Part shown: one piece after another, positions 8,189-17,177 of the stretch
How the letters are laid out: each line of letters opens with the position of its first letter
Position numbering within the stretch: the stretch's first letter is position 1
Assembly: GCA_965224745.1 (NCBI GenBank)
Contig: CBDCZY010000010.1
Location: 712,157-776,156 of the forward strand
Source: CBDCZY01 sp965224745
GTDB taxonomy: Bacteria > Pseudomonadota > Gammaproteobacteria > Methylococcales > Methylomonadaceae
Reading direction: 5' to 3'
Length of the DNA: 64,000 bases
Notes under the pieces: generated by a model
Seen by the model: only the letters and a program-made list of their open reading frames with translations
Told to the model about the DNA's origin: nothing
Databases searched by the model: none
Program-made: the position numbers and the translations under genes

Positions 8189-9918
8189 TAAGCCAGCTCC
8201 CGGTCCGTCGGGGTTCCGGGCGCCAGCTTCATTTCGTGATGCGCCTTTCCCGATTCGATCATCGGGTAAACGTTTTCGGTTTGGTCAGTAATAATATCCA
8301 TGAAAACAGTGCGATCTTTCATTTTAAAGGCTTCTTCCAAGGCAGGCCTGACATCTTCAGGTTTCTCAACTAATATACCCACATGTCCGTAAGCTTTTGC
8401 TAAAGCAATAAAATCTGGAATAGTGGACATGTAGGATTGGGAGTATCGACTTTCGTAAGAAAATTCCTGCCATTGACGCACCATACCCATGTAGCGATTA
8501 TTTAAGTTAATGATTTTAATGGGTGTATTGTATTGAAGCGCTGTAGATAATTCTTGAATACACATTTGGACACTGGCTTCACCAGTCACGCAAGCTACTT
8601 CAGCATCTGGATGCGCCAATTTAACGCCAATTGCCGCCGGCAAGCCAAAACCCATCGTGCCTAAACCACCTGAATTAATCCATCGCCTGGGTTTGTCGAA
8701 ATGATAATATTGGGCGGCCCACATCTGATGCTGGCCAACATCCGAGGTCACAAAGGCATCTCCTTTGGTGACTTCATATAGCTGCTCAATCACATATTGA
8801 GGCTTTATCACAGTCCCGGAATTATCGTATTTCAAGCAATCAAGGCTTTGCCATTTTTTGATCTGAGACCACCACTGCTTAAGCTTTTTGGAATCCGGTT
8901 TTTTTTCTGTCTCTTTCAAAACTTTTATTAAGTCCGTTAAAACAGGTTTAACATCCCCTACGATGGGTAAATCGACCTTTATGTTTTTCGAGATAGAAGA
9001 TGGATCAATGTCGAGATGTATAATCTTAGCGTACGGACAAAACTCACTGATCTTGCCGGTTACCCTGTCATCAAATCTTGCCCCAATAGCAATGAGTACA
9101 TCACACTCATGCATCGCCATGTTGGCCTCATAGGTCCCATGCATTCCAAGCATGCCTAAAAACAATTCGTTACTGGCTGGAAAGGATCCAAGACCCATCA
9201 GAGTGTTGGTAATCGGATAACCGAGGGCTTTCACCAACTTGGTTAGCTCTTTGCTGGCCTCACCAAGAATAACGCCGCCACCGGCATAAATCATCGGGCG
9301 TTTAGCGCTTAACATGAGCTCAACTGCTCTTTTGATCTGCCCTGGATGACCTTTGACTACCGGATTATAGGAACGGATAGAAACTTTTTTAGGGTATTTA
9401 TAAGAAACTTTAATATTCGGGTCAGTAATATCTTTTGGTATGTCAATAACAACAGGACCAGGGCGTCCTGAAGTCGCGACATAAAACGCTTTTTTAATGG
9501 TCTCTGCCAACTTGTTGACATCCCTCACCAAAAAATTATGTTTGGCACACGCTCGGGTGATACCAATCATATCAACTTCCTGAAAGGCATCAGTACCTAT
9601 CCAGTCGGTAATAACCTGGCCGGAAATCACAACCATCGGAATAGAATCAAGATGTGCAGTCGCAATACCGGTAACTGCATTGGTAGCGCCAGGACCTGAA
9701 GTAACAAGCACTACACCTGGTTTCCCAGTCGAACGCGCATACGCATCGGCCGCGTGGGTAGCACCTTGCTCGTGTCTCACCAGTATGTGATTGACATCTT
9801 CTTGTTTAAATAAGGCATCATATAAATGAAGTACCGCTCCACCCGGGTAACCAAAGATATATTCAACGCCTTCGTCTTTTAAACTCTGGACAACAATTTC
9901 TGCCCCACTGAGTTCCAT
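8188..9918 (-). CDS. ilvB: Acetolactate synthase large (catalytic) subunit
   Basis: 576 residues. This thiamin-diphosphate enzyme condenses pyruvate with pyruvate or 2-oxobutyrate. It has the N-terminal TPP-binding segment with the catalytic glutamate (RHEQGATHAADAYAR), the FAD-binding middle domain and the C-terminal TPP domain. In the Mg/TPP motif the usual GDG is GEA (TGEAS ... NLNNRYMGM), a conservative change. An in-frame GTG lies 6 bp upstream, but the AGGGG ribosome site is 5 nt before the ATG, so the ATG is used. It is the first gene of ilvBHC, an operon unit found in Pseudomonas-like genomes (also named ilvI). Confidence 0.95.
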   Translation of the reverse strand: MELSGAEIVVQSLKDEGVEYIFGYPGGAVLHLYDALFKQEDVNHILVRHEQGATHAADAYARSTGKPGVVLVTSGPGATNAVTGIATAHLDSIPMVVISGQVITDWIGTDAFQEVDMIGITRACAKHNFLVRDVNKLAETIKKAFYVATSGRPGPVVIDIPKDITDPNIKVSYKYPKKVSIRSYNPVVKGHPGQIKRAVELMLSAKRPMIYAGGGVILGEASKELTKLVKALGYPITNTLMGLGSFPASNELFLGMLGMHGTYEANMAMHECDVLIAIGARFDDRVTGKISEFCPYAKIIHLDIDPSSISKNIKVDLPIVGDVKPVLTDLIKVLKETEKKPDSKKLKQWWSQIKKWQSLDCLKYDNSGTVIKPQYVIEQLYEVTKGDAFVTSDVGQHQMWAAQYYHFDKPRRWINSGGLGTMGFGLPAAIGVKLAHPDAEVACVTGEASVQMCIQELSTALQYNTPIKIINLNNRYMGMVRQWQEFSYESRYSQSYMSTIPDFIALAKAYGHVGILVEKPEDVRPALEEAFKMKDRTVFMDIITDQTENVYPMIESGKAHHEMKLAPGTPTDRELA

Positions 9919-9975
9919 TTGCACCCCTAATTTGAAAAGATAAATGAGATGGCTGCCTGATAGCCATTTATGATT

Positions 9976-10053
9976 TTAACCGGTTAACTTACTGGTTCCC
10001 AGTTAATTCGTCAAGAATTATCCCATAGCCTTAACCAGCAAGGTTGGTAAGGC
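9976..10053 (-). promoter_or_regulatory. ilvB leader: 12 bp palindrome and imperfect hairpin
   Basis: The 338 bp between ilvB and the diguanylate cyclase holds no gene. About 60 bp upstream of ilvB is the perfect palindrome TTAACCGGTTAA (9976-9987), suited to a dimeric regulator. Further out, 10028-10053 can fold into a 9 bp stem with one bulge and a 7-base loop. No leader peptide rich in valine, leucine or isoleucine codons was recognised, so classical attenuation is not supported. Confidence 0.3.
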
Positions 10054-10198
10054 TGTCACTAACTTGCGTTTAAGATTGATCTTGAGCAAGGATGGTTTGC
10101 TAACAATATGTGCATGTCATCAATTTGACATTGGCAAAATTAGGAGTAAACAGGCAAATATACATATCAAATAATTGATAAACATATGTTTTTACTGT

Positions 10199-10214
10199 TT
10201 GGCACAGTGCTAGC
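10199..10214 (+). promoter_or_regulatory. Sigma-54-type (-24/-12) promoter of diguanylate cyclase
   Basis: TTGGCACAGTGCTAGC has GG and GC separated by exactly 10 bases and matches the RpoN consensus TTGGCAC-N5-TTGC with one mismatch in the -12 box. The predicted start is near 10226, about 30 bp before the ATG. Upstream, 10165-10180 is a TATCAA-ATAA-TTGATA inverted repeat nested in an ACATAT/ATATGT repeat, a possible activator site. Confidence 0.6.
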
Positions 10215-10257
10215 TTAGAATGCTTGTAATCTTACAAACTATTTGAATGAAAACGTC

Positions 10258-11145
10258 ATGAAAAAACAACTCTCAAATGTTGCATCGGTCGTTCACCATA
10301 CCGTATCATCGACTAAAGCAGCGCGCATGCAAAATTTCGATCTCAGCAGCGCATTGCAAACCACGCTCGAATTTGATCAGCTAATTTCAATCTTCAGCTC
10401 GAAAATGCAAGATTTGATACCGCATTCCGGCTACATCTATCGCAATCAAGATTTAGATATAAATATTGAAATGGGCATTGTCAGCAAGCATAGCTGTAAT
10501 TATTCATTAAAAATTGAGGAGCAACCATTAGGTGAACTCAAATTAATGCGCTCCCAACGCTTTACCAAAGGTGAAATTAATCAGTTGGAAAGCCTGTTGT
10601 GCAGCATCGTGTATCCACTAAAAAACGCTACCCTATATCACAATGCTTTAAAACTGGCCCATACCGACCCACTCACCAAGACCTTCAACCGCGCTACCTT
10701 TGCAGAAACACTTGATCGTGAGTGTAGTTTAGCCGAGCGCCATGAAACAACTCTGTCAGTTCTTTTTCTGGACATTGATCATTTTAAATATATCAATGAT
10801 CAATATGGTCATGATTTTGGTGATTCGGTGTTAAGTTCTGTAGCGCAATGGATTAAAGAGTGTGTCCGTTGCAGCGATATGATTTTTCGTTATGGGGGTG
10901 AAGAATTCGTCATTCTTCTTAACGGTACTCATCTGGAAGGCGCCAAATTATTGGCAGAACGAATTCGTGAAACTATTGAAAGACATACCCTGGTTTACGA
11001 TATGGATACGGTTAAAGTGACAGCAAGCATTGGTGTTGCCAGTTATCAGAACCAAGAAACGGGGGAAACGTTAATCAAGCGAGCAGATAAAGCTGTCTAT
11101 CAAGCCAAAAAACAAGGCCGCAATCAATTTGTAGTATCGGAATAA
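10258..11145 (+). CDS. Diguanylate cyclase (GGDEF) with N-terminal sensor region
   Basis: 295 residues, soluble. Residues ~30-125 form a GAF-like or otherwise unassigned sensory region. Residues ~130-295 form a GGDEF domain that makes cyclic di-GMP from two GTP. The active site is intact as GGEEF (213-217), and the RxxD product-inhibition site (RCSD, 204-207) lies five residues before it, so the enzyme is probably active and feedback-controlled. The metal and substrate motif FLDIDHFKYINDQYGH is also intact. A TTG start 15 bp upstream is possible; the ATG giving MKKQLSN was chosen. Transcription probably depends on RpoN. Confidence 0.9.
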   Translation: MKKQLSNVASVVHHTVSSTKAARMQNFDLSSALQTTLEFDQLISIFSSKMQDLIPHSGYIYRNQDLDINIEMGIVSKHSCNYSLKIEEQPLGELKLMRSQRFTKGEINQLESLLCSIVYPLKNATLYHNALKLAHTDPLTKTFNRATFAETLDRECSLAERHETTLSVLFLDIDHFKYINDQYGHDFGDSVLSSVAQWIKECVRCSDMIFRYGGEEFVILLNGTHLEGAKLLAERIRETIERHTLVYDMDTVKVTASIGVASYQNQETGETLIKRADKAVYQAKKQGRNQFVVSE

Positions 11146-11157
11146 AGCGCTTAAACG

Positions 11158-12000
11158 TTACCTGCGCTTCCATTCTATTTCCGATTTTAGCCCCACCGAC
11201 TGCATTAAAGTGGCGACCTCTTTTGCGGTAAGCTCATGAAAAGTCCTGGGTTTCAAATGCTCAGGTAAAATGATATTGCCAAAACGAATCCTAATCAACC
11301 TACTGACCACCGCACCCTGGGTATCCCATAAACGCCGAACCAGCCTGTTTCTTCCTTCTTTTACAACCACCTTAAACCATTTGTTGGCACCCTCACCACC
11401 GGCTGGCTGAATGGCTTCGAACCTGGCTTCACCATCGTCCAACATGACTCCTTTAGTTAACTGATGCACCATTGAATCATTGACTTTACCCAAAATACGA
11501 ACCGCATATTCGCGTTCCAGTTCGCTCGAAGGATGCATCAAGCGATGAGCCAATTCTCCATTATTGGTGACCATGATCAATCCTTGAGAATTTATATCCA
11601 AGCGTCCCACAGAAATCCAACGCCCTTGTGCTAGTCGAGGTAACTGAGTAAATATGACAGGCCTCCCTTCCTTATCTCTCCGACTAACAATTTCACCTGT
11701 CGGTTTATAGTAAATTAAGACGCGAGACGGTTGCAGTTCATATTTTTCCCAATTGACAATACGGCCATTCAGCTTGAGCTTGTCACCCTCTTTGAGTCGG
11801 TCGCCCAGCTTGGCTTTAAGCCCATTGACTTTGAACTTTCCTGCTTCGATCCACCGTTCAATCTCGCGGCGCGAGCCTACTCCTGCTCGAGCCAGGATTT
11901 TCTGGATCCGTTCACCCTCCAGTTGAGAAGGTTTTGATTTTTTTGAAGCTGGGTCGGTGCTTGAATTTCGTTTTGGCCCAACTGGCCATTTACTGGTCAT
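11158..12000 (-). CDS. rluB: 23S rRNA pseudouridine synthase RluB
   Basis: 280 residues. It has an N-terminal S4 RNA-binding domain (RIQKILARAGVGSRREIE). The RsuA/RluB-type catalytic domain follows, with the aspartate motif GRLDINSQGLIMVTNNGELAHRLMHP. The expected target is U2605 of 23S rRNA (E. coli numbering). It lies 5 bp after scpB, the gammaproteobacterial order scpA-scpB-rluB, so the three are probably co-transcribed. Lysine- and arginine-rich tails on both ends are normal for RluB. Confidence 0.9.
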   Translation of the reverse strand: MTSKWPVGPKRNSSTDPASKKSKPSQLEGERIQKILARAGVGSRREIERWIEAGKFKVNGLKAKLGDRLKEGDKLKLNGRIVNWEKYELQPSRVLIYYKPTGEIVSRRDKEGRPVIFTQLPRLAQGRWISVGRLDINSQGLIMVTNNGELAHRLMHPSSELEREYAVRILGKVNDSMVHQLTKGVMLDDGEARFEAIQPAGGEGANKWFKVVVKEGRNRLVRRLWDTQGAVVSRLIRIRFGNIILPEHLKPRTFHELTAKEVATLMQSVGLKSEIEWKRR

Positions 12001-12005
12001 CGGAA

Positions 12006-12575
12006 TTAATTTAGCGCGAGCGCGGATGGCGAAGACGCCTCAGACAGAGTCGGTTCAATCGGATTTTCTAACTCTTTTAAACTAGGCAAGTCGCTAAGTG
12101 ATTTAAGATTAAAATAGTCCAAAAACTGCTTGGTGGTCCCATACAAGGCAGGCTTGCCCGGAACATCTTTATGCGCGACCACTTTGATCCACTCCCTATC
12201 TAACAAGGTTCTAATGATATTTGAACTAACGCTGACACCGCGAATGTTTTCAATCTCACCGCGGGTTACGGGCTGTTGATAGGCAATAATTGACAACGTT
12301 TCGAGCATTGCTCTGGAATATTTGGGCGGTTTTTCTTCAAACAGACGCGACACCCAATAGGCCAAATCTTCTCGCACCTGAAAGTGGTAGCCACTAGCCG
12401 TTTGTTTAAGTCTGACCGGGCGTTGATTATAATCCTGAGTAATCTCATCCAACGCTCTTTGAATGGCTTCATTTTCAGGTTGCTCCAATTCAGGAAACAC
12501 GTTTTTTAGCTGCCCAATTGTCATCGGTCGATTCGCAGCAAACAATAAGGCTTCAATAATCGCTTTGGTATTCAA
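12006..12575 (-). CDS. scpB: Segregation and condensation protein ScpB
   Basis: ScpB is the winged-helix partner that, with ScpA, bridges SMC heads for chromosome compaction and segregation. The conserved part starts at LNTKAIIEALLFAANRPMT and contains two winged-helix units (LSIIAYQQPVTRGEIENIRG is the signature). The start is uncertain. The frame is open back to 12791 through a serine/lysine-rich stretch inside scpA, but there is no ATG or GTG between the scpA stop and the conserved domain. The TTG at 12575 is my choice, with a weak GAG-type ribosome site and 16 bp after the scpA stop. A longer form starting inside scpA cannot be excluded. Confidence 0.8.
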   Translation of the reverse strand: MNTKAIIEALLFAANRPMTIGQLKNVFPELEQPENEAIQRALDEITQDYNQRPVRLKQTASGYHFQVREDLAYWVSRLFEEKPPKYSRAMLETLSIIAYQQPVTRGEIENIRGVSVSSNIIRTLLDREWIKVVAHKDVPGKPALYGTTKQFLDYFNLKSLSDLPSLKELENPIEPTLSEASSPSALALN

Positions 12576-12591
12576 ATCTGTAACAATTAAC

Positions 12592-13398
12592 TCAGCGGGT
12601 AACGGCTCGGATTCGTAACTCGTTGAGGGCGTCTGACTGCAAGATTTCGACAATTCCTTCTTTGCAGAGCTCGAGGATGGCGAGGAAGGCGACGATGACA
12701 CCTTGCCGGCCTTCTTCTTTGGCAAATAAGTTTGTAAAAAGGAGAGAATCCGTCTGGTTAATTTTTTCCAAAATGGCTGACATTCGTTCACGTACTGATA
12801 AAGGCTCTCGGGTTATCTGGTGATGACTTAGTTGATCAGCGCGGCGCACAACTTCTTGAAACGCTCCCAGTAATTCTTCGAATTGAACATCCGGTAAATG
12901 TTTATTCGGGAAAATTAATCCAGCGGTAATCTGAACTTGGAACGTATCACGTTCATTTCTCGGTAATTCATCCAAATCTTCGGCTGCTTGTTTATAAATC
13001 TCATATTCTTGTAAACGCCTGATCAACTCCGTTCTGGGATCTTCTTCATCCTCTTCTAATTCATCTTGCCTTGGCAATAACAAACGTGACTTGATTTCTG
13101 CCAACATTGCGGCCATCACCAAATATTCTGCCGCCAGTTCAAGCCGCAAAACATCCATCAATTCGATATAGGTGATGTATTGTTTAGTAATCTCGGCAAT
13201 TGGAATGTTCAGAATATCCAAATTTTGTTTTTTTATCAAATACAGTAATAAATCGAGCGGACCTTCAAACGTTTCCAAGATAACTTCAAGCGCATCGGGA
13301 GGAATGTATAAATCGTCCGGCAAGTCATGTACCGTGTTACCCATGACGATAGCAACCGGCGTATTAAGGGGTGTATCCAGCGAGTCTTCTTGCAGCAC
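12592..13398 (-). CDS. scpA: Segregation and condensation protein ScpA
   Basis: 268 residues. This is the kleisin subunit of the SMC-ScpAB complex. The N-terminal SMC-neck-binding region has the family signature FEGPLDLLLYLIKKQNLDILNIPIAEITKQY split around residue 50. An acidic linker follows (DELEEDEEDPRTELIRRLQEYEIYKQAAE), then a C-terminal winged helix that would contact the SMC cap. It is 30 bp downstream of the M50 protease gene and feeds into scpB and rluB. Confidence 0.92.
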   Translation of the reverse strand: MLQEDSLDTPLNTPVAIVMGNTVHDLPDDLYIPPDALEVILETFEGPLDLLLYLIKKQNLDILNIPIAEITKQYITYIELMDVLRLELAAEYLVMAAMLAEIKSRLLLPRQDELEEDEEDPRTELIRRLQEYEIYKQAAEDLDELPRNERDTFQVQITAGLIFPNKHLPDVQFEELLGAFQEVVRRADQLSHHQITREPLSVRERMSAILEKINQTDSLLFTNLFAKEEGRQGVIVAFLAILELCKEGIVEILQSDALNELRIRAVTR

Positions 13399-13428
13399 TT
13401 TTGGATATAAATCCTAACTATTAAAAGT

Positions 13429-14079
13429 TTATAAACCTGCGATTTTGAAAAAAAACTGCTGGCAAACAACCAGCGGAATGCGAAGAATTTGACTTAATGT
13501 ACCAGTCCACAGCATTAATAACAATATAATGAAGCCATAACGTTCCAATTGACTGTAATACCAAGACCATTTATTGGGCAAAACCCCAACCATAATGCGG
13601 CCGCCATCAAGTGGGGGAATAGGCAACAGATTAATAAGAGCAAGCACCAAATTAATGGTAATCCCTGCTACTCCCATGTAAATCAAGGGAACCGTAACAA
13701 AGTCAATATTAATCATTACTCCTATTCTTGCGAGTAAAGCCCATCCTAACGCCATTAACAGATTAGCCACCGGCCCTGCCAAGGCAACCCACGCCATATC
13801 CGTTTTTGGATTCTTGAAGTGGCGATCATTAACAGGTACTGGTTTGGCATAACCAAAAATAAAGCCAGCAGAGGTCAATAATAATAATCCCGGTATCAGA
13901 ATAGTTCCAACAGGATCGACATGTTTGATCGGGTTCAATGTCAAACGTCCCAGCATCCAAGCGGTATTGTCGCCCAGTTGTTTAGCCACCCAGCCATGCG
14001 CCACTTCGTGTACCGTAATACCAAACAACACGGGTAAAATCCAGACAACAATTTGTTGTACAAGGGTTAATTCTTGCAT
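13429..14079 (-). CDS. Site-2 protease family (M50) membrane metalloprotease
   Basis: 216 residues with about five or six membrane helices. The zinc-binding HEVAH motif is in the first hydrophobic segment (residues 24-28) and the second motif NLLPIPPLDGGR near residue 150. This is the small, PDZ-less, Rv/YwhC-like subgroup that often stands next to scpA. It probably cleaves transmembrane segments within the inner membrane; no substrate can be inferred. It is the first gene of the scpA-scpB-rluB unit and is divergent from pilA. Confidence 0.85.
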   Translation of the reverse strand: MQELTLVQQIVVWILPVLFGITVHEVAHGWVAKQLGDNTAWMLGRLTLNPIKHVDPVGTILIPGLLLLTSAGFIFGYAKPVPVNDRHFKNPKTDMAWVALAGPVANLLMALGWALLARIGVMINIDFVTVPLIYMGVAGITINLVLALINLLPIPPLDGGRIMVGVLPNKWSWYYSQLERYGFIILLLMLWTGTLSQILRIPLVVCQQFFFKIAGL

Positions 14080-14498
14080 CTTCGAAATATGTAATTTGTA
14101 AAATGAATGTAAGGTTTAATCAACGATGATTAAAGCGGGTAAACGCTTCATAATTCTCAGTGCTATAAGTACCCTTTCAGCATAGCACTAAATCGAACTA
14201 TTCTTAGGTTAGAATGAAGGATATCTTGCTAAGTTTCATTTCCTCTGAGTTATCCAACAAACAAAAGATATAACCTCACCGACAGAGGAATATCTGATAG
14301 TGCAATGACCCCCCATATAACGAGTGACATTTCATTAAACTTTTAAGCTTTGACTGACAAAAATTGTCACTTTTTGACATTTTTTTATTTACAAGAGGGT
14401 TAAAAAACTACTCTTACTATGGTTGAACAAAACGTAAATAGAATTACTTTTATATGTTTTTCATGCAGCTATAATTTATTTTTGGCGTTTACTAGCAA
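14080..14498. other. Intergenic region between M50 protease and pilA
   Basis: 419 bp, AT-rich, with no credible gene. It presumably holds the promoter of the protease-scp operon and activator (for example PilR-type) sites upstream of the pilA promoter. I recognise no defined operator. Confidence 0.5.
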
Positions 14499-14515
14499 TT
14501 GGCACGGTCACTGCT
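14499..14515 (+). promoter_or_regulatory. Sigma-54 promoter of pilA
   Basis: TTGGCACGGTCACTGCT matches the RpoN consensus nearly perfectly, with GG and GC exactly 10 bases apart. Transcription should begin near 14526, 47 bp before the pilA ATG. RpoN-dependent pilA transcription activated by PilR is established in Pseudomonas and relatives. Confidence 0.85.
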
Positions 14516-14572
14516 AAGCTTCCTATCGTAAACAAATTCATTTCACGTCAATCATCAAGAGGTTTTCACTAC

Positions 14573-15061
14573 ATGAAAAAAGTACAACAAGGTTTTACAC
14601 TCATCGAATTAATGATCGTTGTTGCGATCATCGGTATTTTGGCAGCGATCGCTATACCAGCGTATCAAGATTATGTTAAACGTTCAAAAGTGAGCGAAGG
14701 TTTGAATTTGGCAGGCGCTGCGAAATTGGGCGTTTCAGAATGGTATGATAGTGAATCAGCGTTTCCAGCTGATGATGACGGAAGTAATGCTGGTAATTTT
14801 GAATTGGGTTTAGCCAGTAATTCCAGCATCAACGGTAACTATGTCTCTTCAGTGACTGTTGACAGCTCCATGATCGTTATAAGTTTCAGAGCAAACGTTA
14901 AACTGGGAACAGATGAGGCTGCTGAAAGTCATTTACTTTTATCAGCCGATGCATCTAGTGGTGGCTCAATTGTTTGGAATTGTAATGTATCCGGTACTCC
15001 TACAACAGCTTCTCCTAATTACGTTAAAAAGAGATATTTGCCAACTAACTGCAGAAAATAG
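14573..15061 (+). CDS. pilA: Type IVa major pilin PilA
   Basis: 162-residue prepilin. The leader MKKVQQG is cut before FTLIELMIVVAIIGILAAIA, with the conserved Glu5 of the mature protein present. Residues ~8-55 form the long N-terminal helix. The variable globular head ends in a cysteine pair (C137 and C160) that should form the D-region disulfide loop. The head is rich in serine and threonine, including TPTTASPN inside the loop, which could carry O-glycans. An AAGAGG ribosome site lies 10 bases before the ATG. It is followed by its own terminator and then by a GT-C glycosyltransferase. Confidence 0.95.
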   Translation: MKKVQQGFTLIELMIVVAIIGILAAIAIPAYQDYVKRSKVSEGLNLAGAAKLGVSEWYDSESAFPADDDGSNAGNFELGLASNSSINGNYVSSVTVDSSMIVISFRANVKLGTDEAAESHLLLSADASSGGSIVWNCNVSGTPTTASPNYVKKRYLPTNCRK

Positions 15062-15082
15062 AACGTTTTAAACTAGATTAAT

Positions 15083-15111
15083 AAGCCGCAGTCAAAAGAT
15101 TGCGGCTTTTT
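15083..15111 (+). terminator. Terminator after pilA
   Basis: AAGCCGCA pairs with TGCGGCTT across a 10-base loop and is followed by T5. It lies 22 bp after the pilA stop and 27 bp before the downstream gene, so that gene is either read through at a low level or has its own promoter. Confidence 0.85.
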
Positions 15112-15137
15112 GATTCAAGCCGATAGACCGCCTAATA

Positions 15138-17051
15138 GTGACCATAACTCACCGCCCTAATTTTTATCTTATTTTGACATTATTGACTTCGGTCATTTGC
15201 TATTATCAAGGTTTAAGTGGCGATTATGTCTTCGACGATGTCGCCAACCTATTAAACAACGACTTCATTTTAAACAGCGCCAAAAACTTTGACATTTTAG
15301 GCATACTTAATTCGGGCGATGCCGGCCCTCTGAAACGCCCTATCAGCGTTTTAAGTTTTGCGATTAACAGCTACTTTACCGGCCTTGACCCATTCCCGAT
15401 TAAACTGACCAACCTGGTTATTCATTTAATCAACGGACTGTTGATTTATGTTATTTCAGGCCAGCTTTTCAAACGATTAATTAACGAACAAAGCGCTCAA
15501 TGGCTCGGTTTGACCGTTGCGAGTATATTTTTAATCCATCCGTTAACGCTTACTAACATTCTTTATGCCGTGCAGCGCATGAACAGTTTGTCGACGCTGT
15601 TTGCATTGTTGGGCATATTACTTTATATAAAAGGCCGAGTATCAATGACTCAAGATCGAAATGGTCTAGGGTTAGCTTGCTTAGGTGTCGTCGTTTGTGG
15701 TGCGATGAGCGCCTTCAGTAAAGAAAATGGTTTATTGTTGCCATTTTTCTGTTTACTGTTAGAAATCATATTTTTTAAGTTTGCCGCTTCTCACCAACAA
15801 AGCCGATTGTTACTGAAAGGCATGGCGTTTGCCCTGGTCGTGATACCGATCATTTACGTTCTCTATAAGATAATACAAAATCCAAATTGGATGCTTGGCG
15901 GTTTCAAACACCGACCGTTTACTTTACATGAACGAATTCTTACTGAATCACGCGTGTTATTTTTATACCTGCGGATGATTTTTTTGCCTGATATTAGCCT
16001 GATGGGGCTTTACCACGACGATATAGCGTTATCAAAATCGTTATGGTCACCCATCACCACCGTTTTCTCAGTTGTTGGCATCGTCGGCCTAATAGGTTCA
16101 GCGCTAGTATTGATTCGCAAAGCGCCGGTTTACAGCTTTGGAGTGTTGTTTTTTTTCCTCGGCCACAGCTTGGAATCTACCATTTTCCCTCTAGAAATCG
16201 CTCACGAGCACCGTAATTATTTACCGATGTTTGGGCCAGTTTTCGCTGGTGTTTATTATTCGGCAAAGTGGATAGATAGCGTCGCGGTATCGTTTAAAGT
16301 GATCCTGACCGCTTCCGTGATTGGCTTTTTGGCCGTTTCAACGTCTATCCGCGCTGAACAATGGAGCAACCTGGTCACTCATGCATTGACGGAAGTCACT
16401 AACCACCCTGAATCTTTCCGAGCTAACTATCAGGCCGGACGGATGGTGCAAAAAATAGCACACAGCGGGTTATATCCGCCAGAGGAAGCCTATCAAGAGG
16501 CGATGCAATACTTAACTAAAGCCTATCAGCTTAAACCGGATGATGCCGGTGCTTTGTTATCGTTGATTCACGCCAGCTATATAGCCGACCTTGAACCTCA
16601 GTACGAATGGTATCCCAAATTATTTGAATTATTAAAAACCAGACCCATCCATAACGGCAGTTACAATATTATTTCAGCCTTTACCGAATGTACCATCGCA
16701 GGTAAGTGCAAGCCAACTTCAGACCAAATGGATCAGCTGTACAACACTGCATTATATAACCCGCTGGTGAAACGTAAAGGCAAAGCAGCGGTTTTAATTG
16801 CTGCGGCAAAATATTATGCAAGCTTGGGCGATTACAAAACCACCATCAATTATCTTTACTTTGCTTGTGATGAATACGACCAGTTTCAAACCCGATTATT
16901 GTTAACTAAAACACTCATAAGCCTAAATTTAAAAAAAGAAGCGCTAGAGCAAATCGCCCTCATGAAACAAAAAGGCTTTGCTTTTTTTCATAAGGATCGA
17001 ATTTTGGAATTAGAAAAAGAGGTTGCAATAAACTTGGCAAAACATTCTTAA
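15138..17051 (+). CDS. TMTC-like GT-C membrane glycosyltransferase with C-terminal TPRs
   Basis: 637 residues, GTG start. About 10-12 hydrophobic helices (residues ~10-410) are followed by a soluble TPR-like region (~420-635). The first periplasmic loop has VFDDVANLLNN at 31-41, the acidic pair typical of GT-C enzymes that use polyprenyl-phosphate sugars. The overall plan of a GT-C core plus TPRs resembles eukaryotic TMTC O-mannosyltransferases and many bacterial proteins annotated only as TPR proteins. Its position directly after pilA recalls the pilin glycosyltransferases TfpO, TfpW and PglL, though its sequence is not a PilO/PglL ligase. Pilin glycosylation is inference. Confidence 0.65.
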   Translation: MTITHRPNFYLILTLLTSVICYYQGLSGDYVFDDVANLLNNDFILNSAKNFDILGILNSGDAGPLKRPISVLSFAINSYFTGLDPFPIKLTNLVIHLINGLLIYVISGQLFKRLINEQSAQWLGLTVASIFLIHPLTLTNILYAVQRMNSLSTLFALLGILLYIKGRVSMTQDRNGLGLACLGVVVCGAMSAFSKENGLLLPFFCLLLEIIFFKFAASHQQSRLLLKGMAFALVVIPIIYVLYKIIQNPNWMLGGFKHRPFTLHERILTESRVLFLYLRMIFLPDISLMGLYHDDIALSKSLWSPITTVFSVVGIVGLIGSALVLIRKAPVYSFGVLFFFLGHSLESTIFPLEIAHEHRNYLPMFGPVFAGVYYSAKWIDSVAVSFKVILTASVIGFLAVSTSIRAEQWSNLVTHALTEVTNHPESFRANYQAGRMVQKIAHSGLYPPEEAYQEAMQYLTKAYQLKPDDAGALLSLIHASYIADLEPQYEWYPKLFELLKTRPIHNGSYNIISAFTECTIAGKCKPTSDQMDQLYNTALYNPLVKRKGKAAVLIAAAKYYASLGDYKTTINYLYFACDEYDQFQTRLLLTKTLISLNLKKEALEQIALMKQKGFAFFHKDRILELEKEVAINLAKHS

Positions 17052-17177
17052 TATTGTCTAGGTAAAAAAATATCAAGGAATTTAGACGAAGCTCCAGCTT
17101 AAGCGAAAAAGATTATACGAATTTATAGCGATCTCGATTAATATACGTAAACTCGATACAACTTAAATCGAAAAACC

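Noticed and set aside
11146..11157. Terminator between the diguanylate cyclase and rluB
   Set aside because: Only 12 bp separate the convergent genes, and the nearby AAGCGC pairing is short and lacks a T tract.
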